Source of the DNA: Cyanophora paradoxa
Taxonomy: Eukaryota; Glaucocystophyceae; Cyanophorales; Cyanophoraceae
Assembly (NCBI GenBank): GCA_004431415.1
Contig: QPMI01000597.1
Coordinates: 34,131-98,130, forward strand
Direction: 5' to 3'
DNA: 64,000 nucleotides
Shown here: piece after piece, positions 11,369 to 22,600 of the stretch
How the letters are laid out: each line of letters opens with the position of its first letter
Numbering within the stretch: the first letter of the stretch is position 1
Notes under the pieces: model-generated
Database searches by the model: none
The model's input: the letters and a program-made list of their open reading frames with translations, nothing else
Told to the model about the DNA's origin: nothing
Made by a program: the position numbers and the translations under genes

Positions 11369-13722
11369 ATGACGGGCGGCGGGAGCTCCGGCGGCCAGTC
11401 GACGTCCGGATTTCATTTCAAGGATCGCAACTTCGCCGACTTAGATCTTCCAAGGTGCCGGGCCCTGCGCCGTGTTTGCGCGAGCTTTATGTTCTAAGAG
11501 CGGCCGACGCGTGTGGCACCGCAATCGCCACTCGAGCACGCCGCACCCGTGGAACGCAAGCGCGTCTCAGCTCGCGTTGCACGTCCGCTTCTAGAGGACA
11601 CATTTGGCCGTTTCCTTAGCGCGATGTGCGGTGCCGCGCCCTCGCCGGGATCCGCCGAGACGGCCGGTCGACTCCGCGTCATCTCCGCCGCCGCCGCGCG
11701 GCGGTGGCGACGCGTACATGTCCTAGATTCTAGTTGTGGATCTGAACTCCAAACGAGCGCCGTCTGCGGCGCGCCTGCGACTGGCCAGTCACGCTGATGG
11801 CGCAAGCGCGGCCACCGCGCTGCGTTGACCGGGGAACACCAGCAATCGCATTCTATCCGCGATCTATCTCGAGATCTTCCTCCTCCGGGCTTAGCTAGGC
11901 CCCGAGTTTTCCCCGGTGCAAGATTCGGGGGTCCCTGACGCCCGACCCCCGCAGGTTCTTCGGATACGGCGCCCTCGCGTCCCTGGCGCTCGACGTGGTT
12001 CGCCCTCTGCCCCGCCCCGCGCCCCCTCCGCCAGTCGTGCCTCGCCGATCTGATCGCCCCCCGCCAGTTCACCTTCCCCCTCTCCCTCGTCAAGACAAGG
12101 CTGCAGACTCAGAGAAGCTTAGGTGAGGCGGACGGCGGCCCCGCGCGTCTCTGCCGCCCGCCGGCGCCGACCCTCTCGCAGACCCCCGGACGTCGACGCG
12201 GACAATCTACACAGGGACAGGGCACGCGTTCCGGACCATCCTCAAGCAGGCGCGCCGGCGGCGGGCCCCGGGGCCGTTGCGCGCCGGCTGAGCGGGGGCG
12301 ACGCGCTGCGCAGGAGGGGCTCCGCGGCTTCTACTGCGGCTTCTGGGCCGCCGCCCTCGGGTGCGCCCCCCGCCCCCCGGCCTCTTCCCCGCCCCCCGCC
12401 CCGCTCACGCCTCCCCAGGGGCTTTCCCACCGCGGTGAGGCGGGGAGGAGGGGCCGGGGCGGCGGGGCTGACGCGGGGCAGGCGGTGTACTTCTCGAGCT
12501 ACGAGGTGTCCAAGTACGTGGCGGACGGGAGCGCGGCGCTGGAGGGCGTGGCGCAGCCCGTCCGCCACCTCGCCTGCGGCGCCATCGCCGAGCTCGTCGC
12601 CGACGTCTTCTGGGTCCCCGTCGACAGCAGTCCGCCCCCCGCCACCCGCACCCCCGCCCCGCCCCTCAGAGGGGCCACCCCGCCTGAGCCGGCCCTCGCC
12701 CCGCAGTCTCGAAGCGGATGCAGACGCAGGGGCTCGAGAAGCGCTACACGGGGGCAGTGGGCGCGCCCGGGCCCTCCCCTGCCGCCGCTCGCGGGGCGGC
12801 TCACGCGGGGCCCCTCGGCAGACTGCTTCAGGAAAGTGGTCGCGCAGCACGGGCCCGTCGCCCTCTGGGCCGGCCTGGTGCGCCCCTCGCCCTCCTGCCC
12901 TCGCCCCCCGCCCCTCACGCCCTCCCGCACCGCACGCAGCCGGCGACGATCCTCACGAATGCGCGCCCGCCGGCCGGCCGCTCGCGCGCTGCCGCCGGGG
13001 CGCGCCTGACGGGGCGGGCGGGGGGGCAGGTGCCGTTCTCGGCGGTCTGGTGGGCGGCTTACGAGTACAGCAAGCGGAGCCTGCACGAGCTCGACGCCCG
13101 CTCCCAGTTCAGGGCGCGCTTCTTCGGGCCCCGCACGCCCCCGACCCGCCCCTTCGCGGCCCGCAACGGCGCCGCCCCCGCCCCGGAGGCCGCATCCGAC
13201 CAGGACCCTCTCTTCCACGTCCGCCCCGCCCTGCCCCGCCCAGCGGCTTCGCGCGCGCCGGGCCGCCCCGTCTGAGCCGCCGCCCCGCCTCAGGTCGCCT
13301 CGGGCGTCTTCGCCGGCACCGTCGGTGCCCCCGCCCCGCCGCTCCCCGCCCCGCGCAGTCCTCGCCGATCGATCGCCGCGCAGCCGCCGTGACGACCAAC
13401 CCGCTCGACGTCTGCAAGGTACACTGTACCCCCGCCTGCCATGCGTTCCCTGCGTGGAGCTCGCCGGGCGGGGGCCGACGGGGGCTGGGCGGGGCAGACG
13501 CGGCTGGTGTCGGGGCAGGGGCTCGGGGAGGGGGCGGGGGCGCGGCGGGCGGGCGCGCCCTCCTTCCAGGAGACGTTCGACCTGTTGCGGCGGATCGTGC
13601 GGGAAGAGGGCGCGCGGGCGCTGCTCAAGGGGATGGCCCCCCGCGTCATGTACACGGCGCCGGCCTCGGCCCTCACCTTCGGCTTCTACGAGCAGGTCAA
13701 GAAGTACTCCGCCAAGGACTAG
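11369..13722 (+). CDS. Mitochondrial carrier family (SLC25, A44-like)
   Basis: The model starts at ATG 11369 (FHFKDRNFADLDLPR), crosses a 500-bp intron (11455-11954) and continues FFGYGALASLALDV. The three carrier repeats are visible: PLSLVKTRLQTQ (first signature, with Ser replacing the acidic residue), VPVD-SKRMQTQGLEKRY (second) and NPLDVCK joined to TRLVSGQG (third). Matrix-helix motifs follow each: EGLRGFYCGFWAA, GPVALWAGL and EEGARALLKGMAPRVMYTAP. The C-terminus FGFYEQVKKYSAKD is typical. The missing acidic residue in repeat one and the PVD in repeat two fit the SLC25A44 (branched-chain amino acid carrier) branch better than nucleotide carriers, though substrate is inference. At least eight introns; one (12626-12706) appears to begin GC. 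Expected location is the mitochondrial inner membrane. Confidence 0.85.
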
Positions 13723-14000
13723 CCGCCCCCGCGCCCCGGGCCCGGCAGCCCACGGGCCCGTCCACTTTCACCTCTTTTTTTCCTTTCCAGTGTCGCCCCC
13801 GCGGCCCATCGCGCGGGGCGTCTGTTTGACAGGATAGCACGGGGACAGGCAGGTAGGCAGGCAGGGGGCGGGTCTCAGTCTAGAGTGGAGGTAGCGCAGG
13901 TTGGATTCGTGGCTGTCGCTGCATGGCGACCTGCAGCAGATCTGGAGCGCGTGTAATGTGATCGTTATTCTGCATGTAATCAGTTATCGTACAGAGAAGA

Positions 14001-14231
14001 TCATCGGCTGCCTCTAGAGCCTCGGAGCGGGGAAGAGGGCGGGGAAGAGAGGGGCTCGCTGTTCGTTTCGACGGCGGCGCGGCAGGAGCTGCGGATGTGC
14101 TCCAGGAGGGCGGTCCGCTCGGGGGGCCGGTCGGCGAAGGAGACGGCGCGGGGGGCCCCCCCGGGGCCCGCGCCTGCGAGGCGCAGCTCCGAGACGGGTG
14201 TCACAGTGTCGATATCGATGGCCACGTGCAC
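14001..14231 (-). pseudogene. Decayed copy of the aminotransferase C-terminal exon
   Basis: On the minus strand this reads PVSELRL, then PRAVSFADRPPERTALLEHI and VETNSEPLSSPP, near-identical to the last exon of the neighbouring class IV aminotransferase (ISELRL, PRAVSFADRPPERTAALRHV, VEANSEPLSPPP) at 14561-14720. Upstream of SELRL the match stops: the expected TCFITSTSRFV segment is replaced by unrelated sequence. No preceding exons are present, so it is most simply the remnant of a tandem duplication lying 3' of the parent gene. An alternative last exon is possible but less likely because it lies beyond the parent's stop codon. Confidence 0.6.
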
Positions 14232-14560
14232 CCAACGGGACCCGGATCTTCCGGTACACGTTTGCGGACTCCTAGGCCTAGGCCGGCGCTTGCCTTGCTA
14301 GGATCGATATCCGGCGAGAAAACCCGGGTTTTGGGAGGTCGGGGCATTTCATTTTGCAATTGGCCTAGCGTATAGCCTAGTAGGGTGGGCACCCGATCGC
14401 GAACACCCATAAGCTTAAGTGGGGGAAGGGGAAGGGGGTCCTTCCCCAATCATTCAGAAGCCTTTGCATCAAGCTCGGCCCTGAAACGTACAACGTTTGC
14501 CCAGCCTCGGGCCTCGGGCAGTTCTCGTGCAGAATTCAACATCCGCGGACATCGATGCCT

Positions 14561-16153
14561 CTAGAGCGCAGCCGATGGCGGGGGAGAGAGGGGCTCGCTG
14601 TTCGCCTCCACGCCGCGGAAGATGGCGTCGCGTACGTGCCGCAGGGCGGCGGTCCGCTCGGGGGGGCGGTCGGCGAAGGAGACGGCGCGGGGGCTCGGGA
14701 GGCGGAGCTCTGAAATGGGGAGGACGAAGCGCGAGGTAGAGGTGATGAAGCATGTGTCCCATGTCTCGGCCTCCTCCCAGCGCGGCGCCTCCAGCACCAC
14801 CTCGATGGCCGGCCGCGCCTCCCCGCAGATCCGCAGCACCATCTCCCGCATCTGGCCCCCTCCTCAGCCGCCCCCGCACGCGCCCTGCAGGCGACGCCGG
14901 CGGGCTGCGGGCCAGGCGCTGGCGCACGGTGCCCTGGAGGACGAGGTCGTCGCCGGCGGTGTACAGGGTTCCGTTTCGGAGGGCCGCGAAGTTGGAAGAC
15001 AGCCCCTGTTTGTGCGCTTGACCAGTGAGCTATTACGCACTCTTCAAAGGATTGCTGCTTCTAGGCAAACCTCGAGCAGGCGCCCGTCCGGCGTGGAGAG
15101 GAGCACCTCGTGCACCCCCGCCGGCTTCTGCTCCTCCAGCGCCTTCCGCTCCCGCACCCACGCGCTGTCCTTCGCGTTCGGGTTCTTCCTGCGGAAGGCG
15201 GGACGCGTCGGCCTAGGGTACACTGTGACAAGCGGCGCGCAGCCGGCTGCACCTCGGCATCCCGTGCACCTGCCCCAGGCGTGCCGCACGCGATCAGGAT
15301 CGGAACCGGGCGCGGTGGCGTCCCCAGGCCAGTGGAGGGGAGGGGGGGGGGGAAGAGGGAGGGGAGGGGGGGAGGAGGGGGGGGGGGGGGGCGGGGGGGC
15401 GGGGCGACCTGTGCGATGCAGGAGTCGGGGGCTTCGGGATGAGCTGCACGTGCGTGAGGAAGCGCATCGCCGTCGACTGCGCGCGGCCCCGCCCCGTGAG
15501 CATCGGAGCCGGCGGCCGGCGACGCGCAACGCCGCCGGCGCCCGCCCGGCCGCGCGCCGCGTCGGCGCTCGCGCGGGCGGCTCCCGTCCTGCACCTCGGC
15601 CTGCAGGTCCTCGCTCGTGGGGAAGACGAGGGTCGTCACCTTCAGCTCGTCCCCGGCCTCGCACGCGTGCCTCGCCTCGAACAGGCCGACCGCGTGCCGG
15701 ATCTGCCGACGCATCGGCGAGCGTTTGCGGCAGCACGAGCACGGGGCTAGCTGGGAGTTCGGCGCGTACGGTCTCGCGGAACGCTGTGCGCACACGCGCC
15801 TCGTCGCAATACGCTCGCAACCGCTCTGGCAGCGTCGGGAAGATCGACGCCACCGAGGTGGCGATGCGCGTGACCTGCAAGCGCCTGGCACGGTGCCGGA
15901 GACAGTGTGCGCGCCGGCGCAAGCGCACGTGGAAGGAGAAGTCGAAGAGCGCGGTGCGGGACCTTGCAGTGCGCGTGGTTAGACTCCAAATAAGGCCCCT
16001 CGTCTGTCTGCTGTACCTCGAAGTACGCGCCGTGGTGTACGCGCCGCGTGGGAAAGAGACGAGGAACGCGGCGGAGTCGCCGGCGAAGTCCAGCGCCCGG
16101 ACCGGAAGAGCTGCGCCGTACTCATCATACTCGGACACGGCCGCGGCCGACAT
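14561..16153 (-). CDS. Class IV (branched-chain-type) aminotransferase
   Basis: The protein starts at ATG 16153 (MSAAAVSEYDEYGAALPVRA). Exon 1 ends with FPRGAYTTART, and splicing brings in TALFDFSFHVR, together matching the fold-type IV motif 'GaYTT.Rt......f.fefHl.Rl'. Later exons give PTLPERLRAYCDEARVR, ELKVTTLVFPTSEDLQ, GVHEVLLSTPDGRLLE, and then LSSNFAALRNGTLYTA followed by DDLVLQGTVRQ. The last is the diagnostic 'eglsSNf.a...g.lyTa....vL.GtvR' segment around the PLP phosphate site. The last exon has MVLRICGEARPAIEV and DTCFITSTSRFVLPISELRL. It is therefore a PLP-dependent aminotransferase of the BCAT/D-amino-acid transaminase superfamily, most like the plant At5g27410-type proteins; substrate cannot be read. 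It is head-to-head with the CAP-LIM gene, about 100 bp apart. A long G-run sits in one intron (15340-15410). Confidence 0.75.
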
Positions 16154-16253
16154 CCTCGCCCTGATGAAGGTGTACCCTCGCTTCAACTTGACTGTGAGTC
16201 TTGACACTTTGTCTTGACTGTGAGTCTTGATATTGAACTTGTCGCCGAAGCTA
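16154..16253. promoter_or_regulatory. Short divergent promoter between aminotransferase and CAP-LIM genes
   Basis: Only about 100 bp separate the two divergent start codons. The segment contains a direct repeat of GACTGTGAGTCTTGA (about 16190 and 16217). No TATA box is evident. Promoter function is inferred from the head-to-head arrangement. Confidence 0.4.
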
Positions 16254-18274
16254 ATGGAGGTCCTCAATGACTTCGAAAAGGAGGCGATCGTCGAACTGAA
16301 TAGCTGTAGGAAGGTCCGCCAGCGCCAGCCGGGTGTCTCGACTCTAGACCCCGCGCAAAGTGCTTGATTTTGACAAGTTTCCCCCTCAGAATCCTAAAGA
16401 GTACGCGAAGCACTTACAGGTGAGAAGCGCACGCGGGGAGCTGAGCCTTATCCTTCCCGTCGCAACCTCGGCGTAAGCGCGGGTCGTCGAGCCTCAGCCG
16501 TAGCATCGGATCGTGTCTCTAGCTTCGAATGATCGGCTCCGCGCGCTAGAGACGCGTAGCTAGGCCGTAACCGCCTCGAGCTTGCCCCGAGTCTGACGGT
16601 CCGTCCTCTCTGACGGAGCGGCGGGAATGCGCAGGACCTTAAGAAGTGTTTCGACGGAAAAAAGTTCACGCAAGAAGGACGACTCCCTATCCTGACGCAC
16701 GAGGTGGGTTAGCTCGAGGTCTCCACGAGCGACGAGCACTGCGCCGCTCGCTCAATGAGGAGCACAGGGTGTGGCGGCGGTCGAAGACGCGATAACGGCG
16801 CTCGAGGCGGCGAAGCCTGCGCCGCCTCTCACGATCGTCAAGGCGAGCGCCGGCCACGGGCCCACAGCGCGGCCTCGCTGACGGCGTGCGCAGGGTCTCT
16901 GCTACGCGGCGAGGGACCACGCGAACGACATCGGGCCGCGGGGCGCGAACGAGCACACGGGGGAGGACGGGTCGTCGCCGTTCGACCGGATGGGGCGCTA
17001 CGGAAAGTTTAGCGGCGCGGCCGGCGAGACCATCGCCCTCGGCGAGAAGACCGGCCGCGCCTTCGTGCTCCAAATGCTCATCGACGGTCCGCCGCCCCGC
17101 CCCCCGCCCCCGGCCTGCGCGGCGCGGCGCGAGGCTCGCCGGCTCACTGGCAGCGCGCAGACGGCGTCGGCTCGCGGACGCACCGGAACAACTGCCTGAA
17201 CGCCGAATTCCACGCGGTGCGCTCCCCGAATGATGCGCCGTGGGGCGCCCGGCCGGCGGCGCCGATCGCAAGGCGCCGGGTCTAATCGAGCGCGGGGCAG
17301 GCCGGGGTGTGCGTCGGGCCCCACAAGGAGGCCATCACCGTGCGCTGATCTCGCCTGATCGCCGCTGTCCGCCCGCTGCGCCCTTGAGCTCGTCCCGTGC
17401 AGGTCATGGTGCTGGACTTTGCCGGCACCTTCGTCGACGCCGGTGCGCCCGGCCTACGCGCCCCCTTCCAAGTCCCCTCCGCCCCCTGACGCCCTCCAGT
17501 CGGCGTCTTCGCGAAGCGGCCGCCGCCCGAGCGCACGACGTACCAGGCGGTGTGCTCCCCGGCACCCTCCCTCGCCCGCTCCAGCAGCGCGTTGACGCCC
17601 GGGGCGCCGGCAGCCGCCGACGGACGAGATGGGGCGGGTGGTGATCGCCCCGGAGAAGCAGTGCGCGATCTGCCGGAAGGAGCTCTCCGGCAGCATCCTC
17701 ACCGCCGGCGACAAGAAGTACCACGCCGCCTGCTTCGTGTCCGCGCCGCCCCCGCCGCGCCCCTCCCCCCCCGCCCCAGCGCCCCCTCGGCGCCGCCTGA
17801 GCGCCGGCTCGCCGGGCGCAGGTGCCAGAAGTGCAACGCGCCGATCCGGGGCAACTTCCGCGAGGTCGGCCAGCCGCCCCGCCCCGCATGCCCCGACTGC
17901 TTCGCCGCCCACTTCGGTCCGCCCGCCCCCCCGTCCGCCGCCCCTTCGCTCCCCGGGCGACGCCGAGCGGGGCTCGGGGCGCATGCAGCGCCCAAGTGCG
18001 GGGGGTGCGAGAAGGGCGTCACGGAGGGCGCCGTCAAGGCCATGGGCAAGACCTTCCACAAGGCCTGCTTCAAGCGCGCCCCGGGCCCGAGCCTGCGCTA
18101 GCGTTTTTAACCTGCTTTGCGCCCGTGCACTAGGCCTCCTGCTGAGCCGGCGGGGCGGGGCGGCGCAGGTGCACGTTCTGCAAGAAGCTGCTGGACGGGC
18201 CCTTCGCTGTCCAGGACGACAAGCCCTACTGCTCCCCCTGCGCCAATAAGCACGCCAACGAGCCCAAGCAGTGA
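16254..18274 (+). CDS. CAP/SCP-domain protein fused to C-terminal LIM zinc fingers
   Basis: Exon 1 (ATG 16254) gives MEVLNDFEKEAIVELNSCRK; a GT-AG intron joins it to NPKEYAKHLQ, reproducing the CAP opening 'eLN..R.nP..YA'. Further exons give GRLPILTHE, GLCYAARDHANDIGPRG, the CAP histidine/serine segment NEHTGEDGSSPFDRMGRYG, the GETIALGEKTG strand, DGVGSRTHRNNCLNAEF, AGVCVGPHKEA and VMVLDFAGTFV, a complete YkwD-like CAP domain. Without any in-frame stop the gene continues into EMGRVVIAPEKQCAICRKEL, HAACFV, CQKCNAPIRGNF and CPDCF (LIM 1), then CGGCEKGV, FHKACFK, CTFCKKLLDGPFAV and YCSPCANKH (LIM 2), stopping at 18272-18274. No signal peptide is seen at the chosen start, so it is probably intracellular. 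The fusion rests on one intron with the local splice consensus at about 17550-17610; two adjacent genes remain possible. Confidence 0.75.
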
Positions 18275-18463
18275 GCGCAGCCGCGCCCCGGGGCCCCGCC
18301 GCCCCTCCCGGCCCCGCCTTGCAGTCGTCTTCATGTCTGCCTGTAAATGTACAGCGTCCCTAAAATCAAAGCTAAAACTCTGCCTGCGGCCTCCGCTTTC
18401 AAACTAAGCGCACCCCTCTCTGTCCCGCCCTGCCTGCTTGCGTGCCCCCGGGGCCTTGCCTAC

Positions 18464-19043
18464 TTAGCCTTGTAGAACTTGCCGTCGTCGTCGCTGTCGA
18501 GCGCCTTCCACCTCGGGGCCGCCGGCTGGTTCTTGGACGCCTCGATGCTCTGAATGAGCGCCTCGTTTTTCACCCGCACCTGCGCGCATGCCCGGCGGCA
18601 ACGAGGGGTCGGCGGGCTCCGCGCTAGCGCCCCGGGCTCGGGCGCACCCGGTTCTGCACTTCCATGAGGCAGTCGCGGCCAACGAGCAGTAGGCGGTTAA
18701 TGATCTCAGGGTCGCGCTCTTCTCGCGCCTCTTCGAACTCTTTCCGCGCGTTCTGGATCAGCTTGACGCCCCTGCGCACGAGTCGGTCATCATTCGACGC
18801 TGTCGGCTGCTCGCAAGGCGCGCGCACCAAGGAACGCCGTCCTTGTCCGGCCACGTAAAGTGCCGCGCCGTCCGCACGATCTCCCTGCGCACCGCGTTCG
18901 CGGCGCAGCCTCCCGCAGCGGCGCATGGCGACAGCGGAGCGCCGCTCGCACCTGTATAGCCTGACCGCCTCTTTATTCGTTGTGGTCAGGCTAGGCACGC
19001 CCACGGCGCCTTTTACGCCCGCCTGCAAGCCGGAGAGCACCAT
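18464..19043 (-). CDS. LYR-motif (Complex1_LYR) protein
   Basis: Starting at ATG 19043, exon 1 reads MVLSGLQAGVKGAVGV and ends TNKEAVRLYR, with the LYR motif just before the intron. The next exon gives NAVRREIVRTARHFTWPDKD, then GVKLIQNARKEFEEAREE and RDPEIINRLLLVGRDCLMEV, then VRVKNEALIQSIEASKNQPA, ending DDDGKFYKAK-stop. A basic first helix carrying LYR, followed by 'R..i...aR..F...r...dp..i..ll..g...l', fits the LYRM1-type branch. LYR proteins are small mitochondrial factors that bind acyl carrier protein and assist Fe-S or respiratory-complex assembly; which complex cannot be told. It converges on the CAP-LIM gene and is divergent from the KANSL1-like gene. Confidence 0.72.
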
Positions 19044-19625
19044 GGAGCCAGCGGCCCAACCAGCGCGGGCGGACCGGCGCTGTGCCTCCAACCAGTTGCA
19101 AGGGAGCTCGATTTAAGCAGCTAGTTATAGCTAGAATGCCCGTGTTATCAATGCGCAGAGCTGTCAGGCAATTGACGTACCCAGACCGCCTCGCCAGCGG
19201 CACCGGCTTTTGTCGAACGGGGCTGCTTTGAGTGCGGGAAAACGGTAGTGACGAAGCTCACCGCCTCATACATCGATTCATAGATAGAAAAGGATGGTGC
19301 GGCGAAAGGAGCGCACCACCGGATCGTGGATCGTTGCTGATTGACTCGAGTGCGTGTTTCGGAGATTTTCCTGTTTGTGCTTCGATCCCGCCAGTTCCGC
19401 GACTGCACCAACGATGACCTGCACGACCTGACTTGCTGCATTGCGCAGGATGAGCTGAATTGAGTGAGTGAACGGAACTTCGCACTTCGGGACCATGAAT
19501 TCGGGGTTCGAAGCTCTCTTCATCGCGGTGCGCGCCCGTATCGCTTCTTCCTCTTGCACATGTCTCGTTTCTTGCTCTTCTTTCTTCTCTCTCTTTTCGC
19601 TGACATACCAGTCGCTTCTCCGCAG
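19044..19625. other. Divergent intergenic region with a 5' UTR intron end
   Basis: This lies between two divergent start codons. Just before ATG 19626 a T/C-rich tract (19563-19605) is followed by GCTGACATACC and CTTCTCCGCAG, matching the window's branch-point and acceptor pattern. I therefore read a 5' UTR intron ending at 19625 rather than an upstream coding start. The rest should hold both promoters; I see no TATA box. Confidence 0.5.
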
Positions 19626-22600
19626 ATGGAACACGCTCCTGTAGTTCAGTCGGACACGCCAGGCTCAGGCAGCGCAGAGTCCAGCCACGGTGCAGATCCC
19701 AGCTTCGTTGCTGAAGCAAAGCCTGTCTCCGAAATCATAAAACAAGAAACGCAACCTGGATCAATTTCTTTTTCGGCCGCGGACGCTGCAGCGGGCGGGG
19801 TTTCGTCGCAATCATCGTCTCAGTCAGCGCTCGGACCTTCTTCTGCGTTCACCAGCACCCGCGCCGCGACAGCCGGCGCGCCCGAGTCCGGCCACTCGTC
19901 CACTCCCCAAGCAATCGCTCCGCTTCCTTCGGCGGGGGCCTCTTCAGCGGCCGCACCTTTCGCCGCCAGGCCAGGAGCGGTCTTCGTCGTGAACCCCGCC
20001 GCGCCGGCGCCGCGGGCCACGGCGGCGGGGGCTGTGTTCCGGCACGCTCCGCCTCCGCACAACCCCCATCCCCCCCCTCCGCCGCCCGCGGCTCATCCAC
20101 GACCGGCTGCCCCTTCCACGCCCTACTTGCATTCTGTCGACAACGCGGGTCCCAAGCTCGCATCGCCCAGCGGAGCTGTCTCCGTGCCTGCCCCACCACC
20201 GTTTGCTTCGTCCTTGCAGCCTGCGGCCCTCTCCCCCCCACCGTTTGCCTCTGCCCCCCAGCCCTCGCTCTCTGCTGTACCACCTCCCCGCCCAGCCGCT
20301 GCTCCTTCGGCTCCCGCGTTCTCCTCCGTCCCCGCCCCTCCCGAGTCCGAGTCCACCCCTCCTCGGACCTTGCCCCCGCCGACTCCTTCTGAACATGCCT
20401 CGATCCCTCCGCAAATTTCTCCTTCTTTGGCGGAGCCGCAGCGGCCTCTGTTCGCTTCAGCGCCGCAAGAGCCGTCGGTCGCCTCCACTGCTCTCGTCCT
20501 TCTCGCGCAGCCATCCGCGCCGCCGCTTTCCGTGGCAACCTCCAACTCCACTGGCGTGGGGGCGGCGGCCGCCGGTGCGACGGCGGCAGCGGCGGGGGAG
20601 ACGAGCGGAGAGCCGGCGTTGGAGGAAGCGAAGGCGGAGGAGGCGGAGGAGGCGGAGGAGGCGGCGGCGGGGGGAGACGCAGGGAAGGGTGGGGCTGGTA
20701 TGGCGGCGCGCTGCGCGGGCGACGGAGGCGGCGAGCGCGACGGGGGCGGGGACGGGGTGGAGGAGGGCGGCGAGGAGGAGGAGGAGGAGGAGGGCGGGGC
20801 GGGGCCCAGCGATGCCGCCCCCGACTCAGCCCCCGCCTCCCCTCCCGTGCCCTCGCCGGCGCCCGGCGCTCCGGCAGCGGCCGGCGTCGTAGCGACGGCG
20901 GCGGGCAAGGCGCACGGAAAGAAGGGCGGGAACAAGACCAAGCGCAGGGCCAAGTCCAAAGGCGGCTCCAAGGCCAAGGCGCCCGCCGCCGGCCCCCCGG
21001 CAGCCGCCCCCGCGCCGGCGCCGGACGGCGCGACGGGGGCGTCCGCGGCTCCGCCTGTAGCACCCCCAGCACCGCCCGGGACCCTCCGCGGAGCCGCCTG
21101 CACCCGGAGCGAGCCTGGCTCTGCCGGCGGGAGGCCCCATGCCGTCTCCGCCTTCGTTCTCCGAGCCGCCGGCGGAGCCCGAGCCCGAGCCAGGGCCAGC
21201 AGCGCCCGAGGGCCGTCGCCGGGCACCTCGGGCCCGCCACAGGAGGCGCCTGCTGCGGCGGCCCACGCCGCGCCGCCCCACGCCCTGCCCGAGCACCCGC
21301 GGCAGCCGCAGCCGATGCCTCCGCCGGCGCCGGCGGCCGGGGGCGAGCTGCGCCGCAACACGCCCCGACAAGTCCAGTGCGCCGGCGCGGCCCCGCTGCC
21401 GGGGCCGGGGCCTGATCCCGCGTGCAGGCACAGGTTCATCAAGGGCGGGCGGGAGGGCCCCGGGGGCCAGCCGCGGGAGCGCACTCTCTCCACGGGCTCG
21501 GAGGGCAGCGACGGCGGCCTGACCGCCGCCGCGCCCCCGCCGGCAGCGCCCTCCGGCCCCGCCCCGCCCCGCGTCGATCAAGTCCACGCCCCGACCCGCC
21601 CGCGTGCGTCCCCCCGCGCCCCCGCGCCTCGGCCGGCGCGTCACGGGCGGCGCAGGGCGGGGCGCGTCTCTCTCGCCCCAGGACGGCGGGCTGCTCCTCG
21701 CGCCGCCGGCCCCGGGGCCCCTTCCCCATCTCCCTCACCCCAACAGCGGCGCGCACCACACGCGGCGCGCCGCGGCGCGCGCGGCGGCGGCGGCCGGCGG
21801 CGGGGCGGCGGCCGCGCTGTCGACGCCGTCCTCCGCCGGGGCTCCCTCGCCGCCTCCCCGTCCTCGTCGCCCCGGCCGCCCGGCCGACGGGCCCGCGTCT
21901 CCCGCTTGCGCCCCCGCCCCGCCGCCTCCCCGGCGCCCCTTCCGGCGCGAGCGCGGCCCCCGCGCCACACACGCCCGCCCCGGACCGCAGCTTGAGCTTC
22001 TCCGCCCCGGCCCTGACCCCGGCCTCCTCCCCGCCCAACTCCTCCTCCGCACCGCCCGCCCCGACGCCCTCCCCGCGCCGGCCCTCTCGCTCATCTCCCA
22101 GCTCCCCGCCGCCACGCCCTCGCCGGCGCCCCGGGGCGGCGGACCTCGGGGACAAGGGCCGCCCTCGCGCGCCAGCCTCGGGTCGACGTCGGCGTCGACG
22201 CCGCGGGCCGGCCTGCCCCTGACGCCATCGGCGCCCCTCTCCTCGCCGGCGCCCGGCGCCGTGCCTCTGCCCTCCCTGCCCGCGCGCTCGGCGGCGGCCA
22301 GCACGCCGACGAGCGTGCCGCCGCGGCCGCCGGCGAGCGGGGAGCGACGGCGGCCGCGCGGGTCGGGCCCCGACGACGCCATCATCGTCCCCTCGTACGG
22401 TGCACCGCGCCGCGCGCCGCTGTTAGGGGCGTGGCAGCTGAGGCGGGGGGCGAGCAGGCGCCGGCCGCATCGAGGTGCTGAGGCACAGGGACATCTACGT
22501 GCCCCAGTGGCGCGTCATGTCCGGCGAGGAGCGCGCCTGGTACGACCCCGCGCGCCGCCCGGCCCTCGAGAGCGCTCGCGGAACCGAGGCCTCCGCCGCC

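Noticed and set aside
19464-19625. Upstream extension of the KANSL1-like ORF including a hydrophobic run (FLLFFLLSLF)
   Set aside because: The T/C-rich tract is an intron polypyrimidine region followed by branch and CAG acceptor; a signal peptide on a nuclear PEHE protein is implausible.
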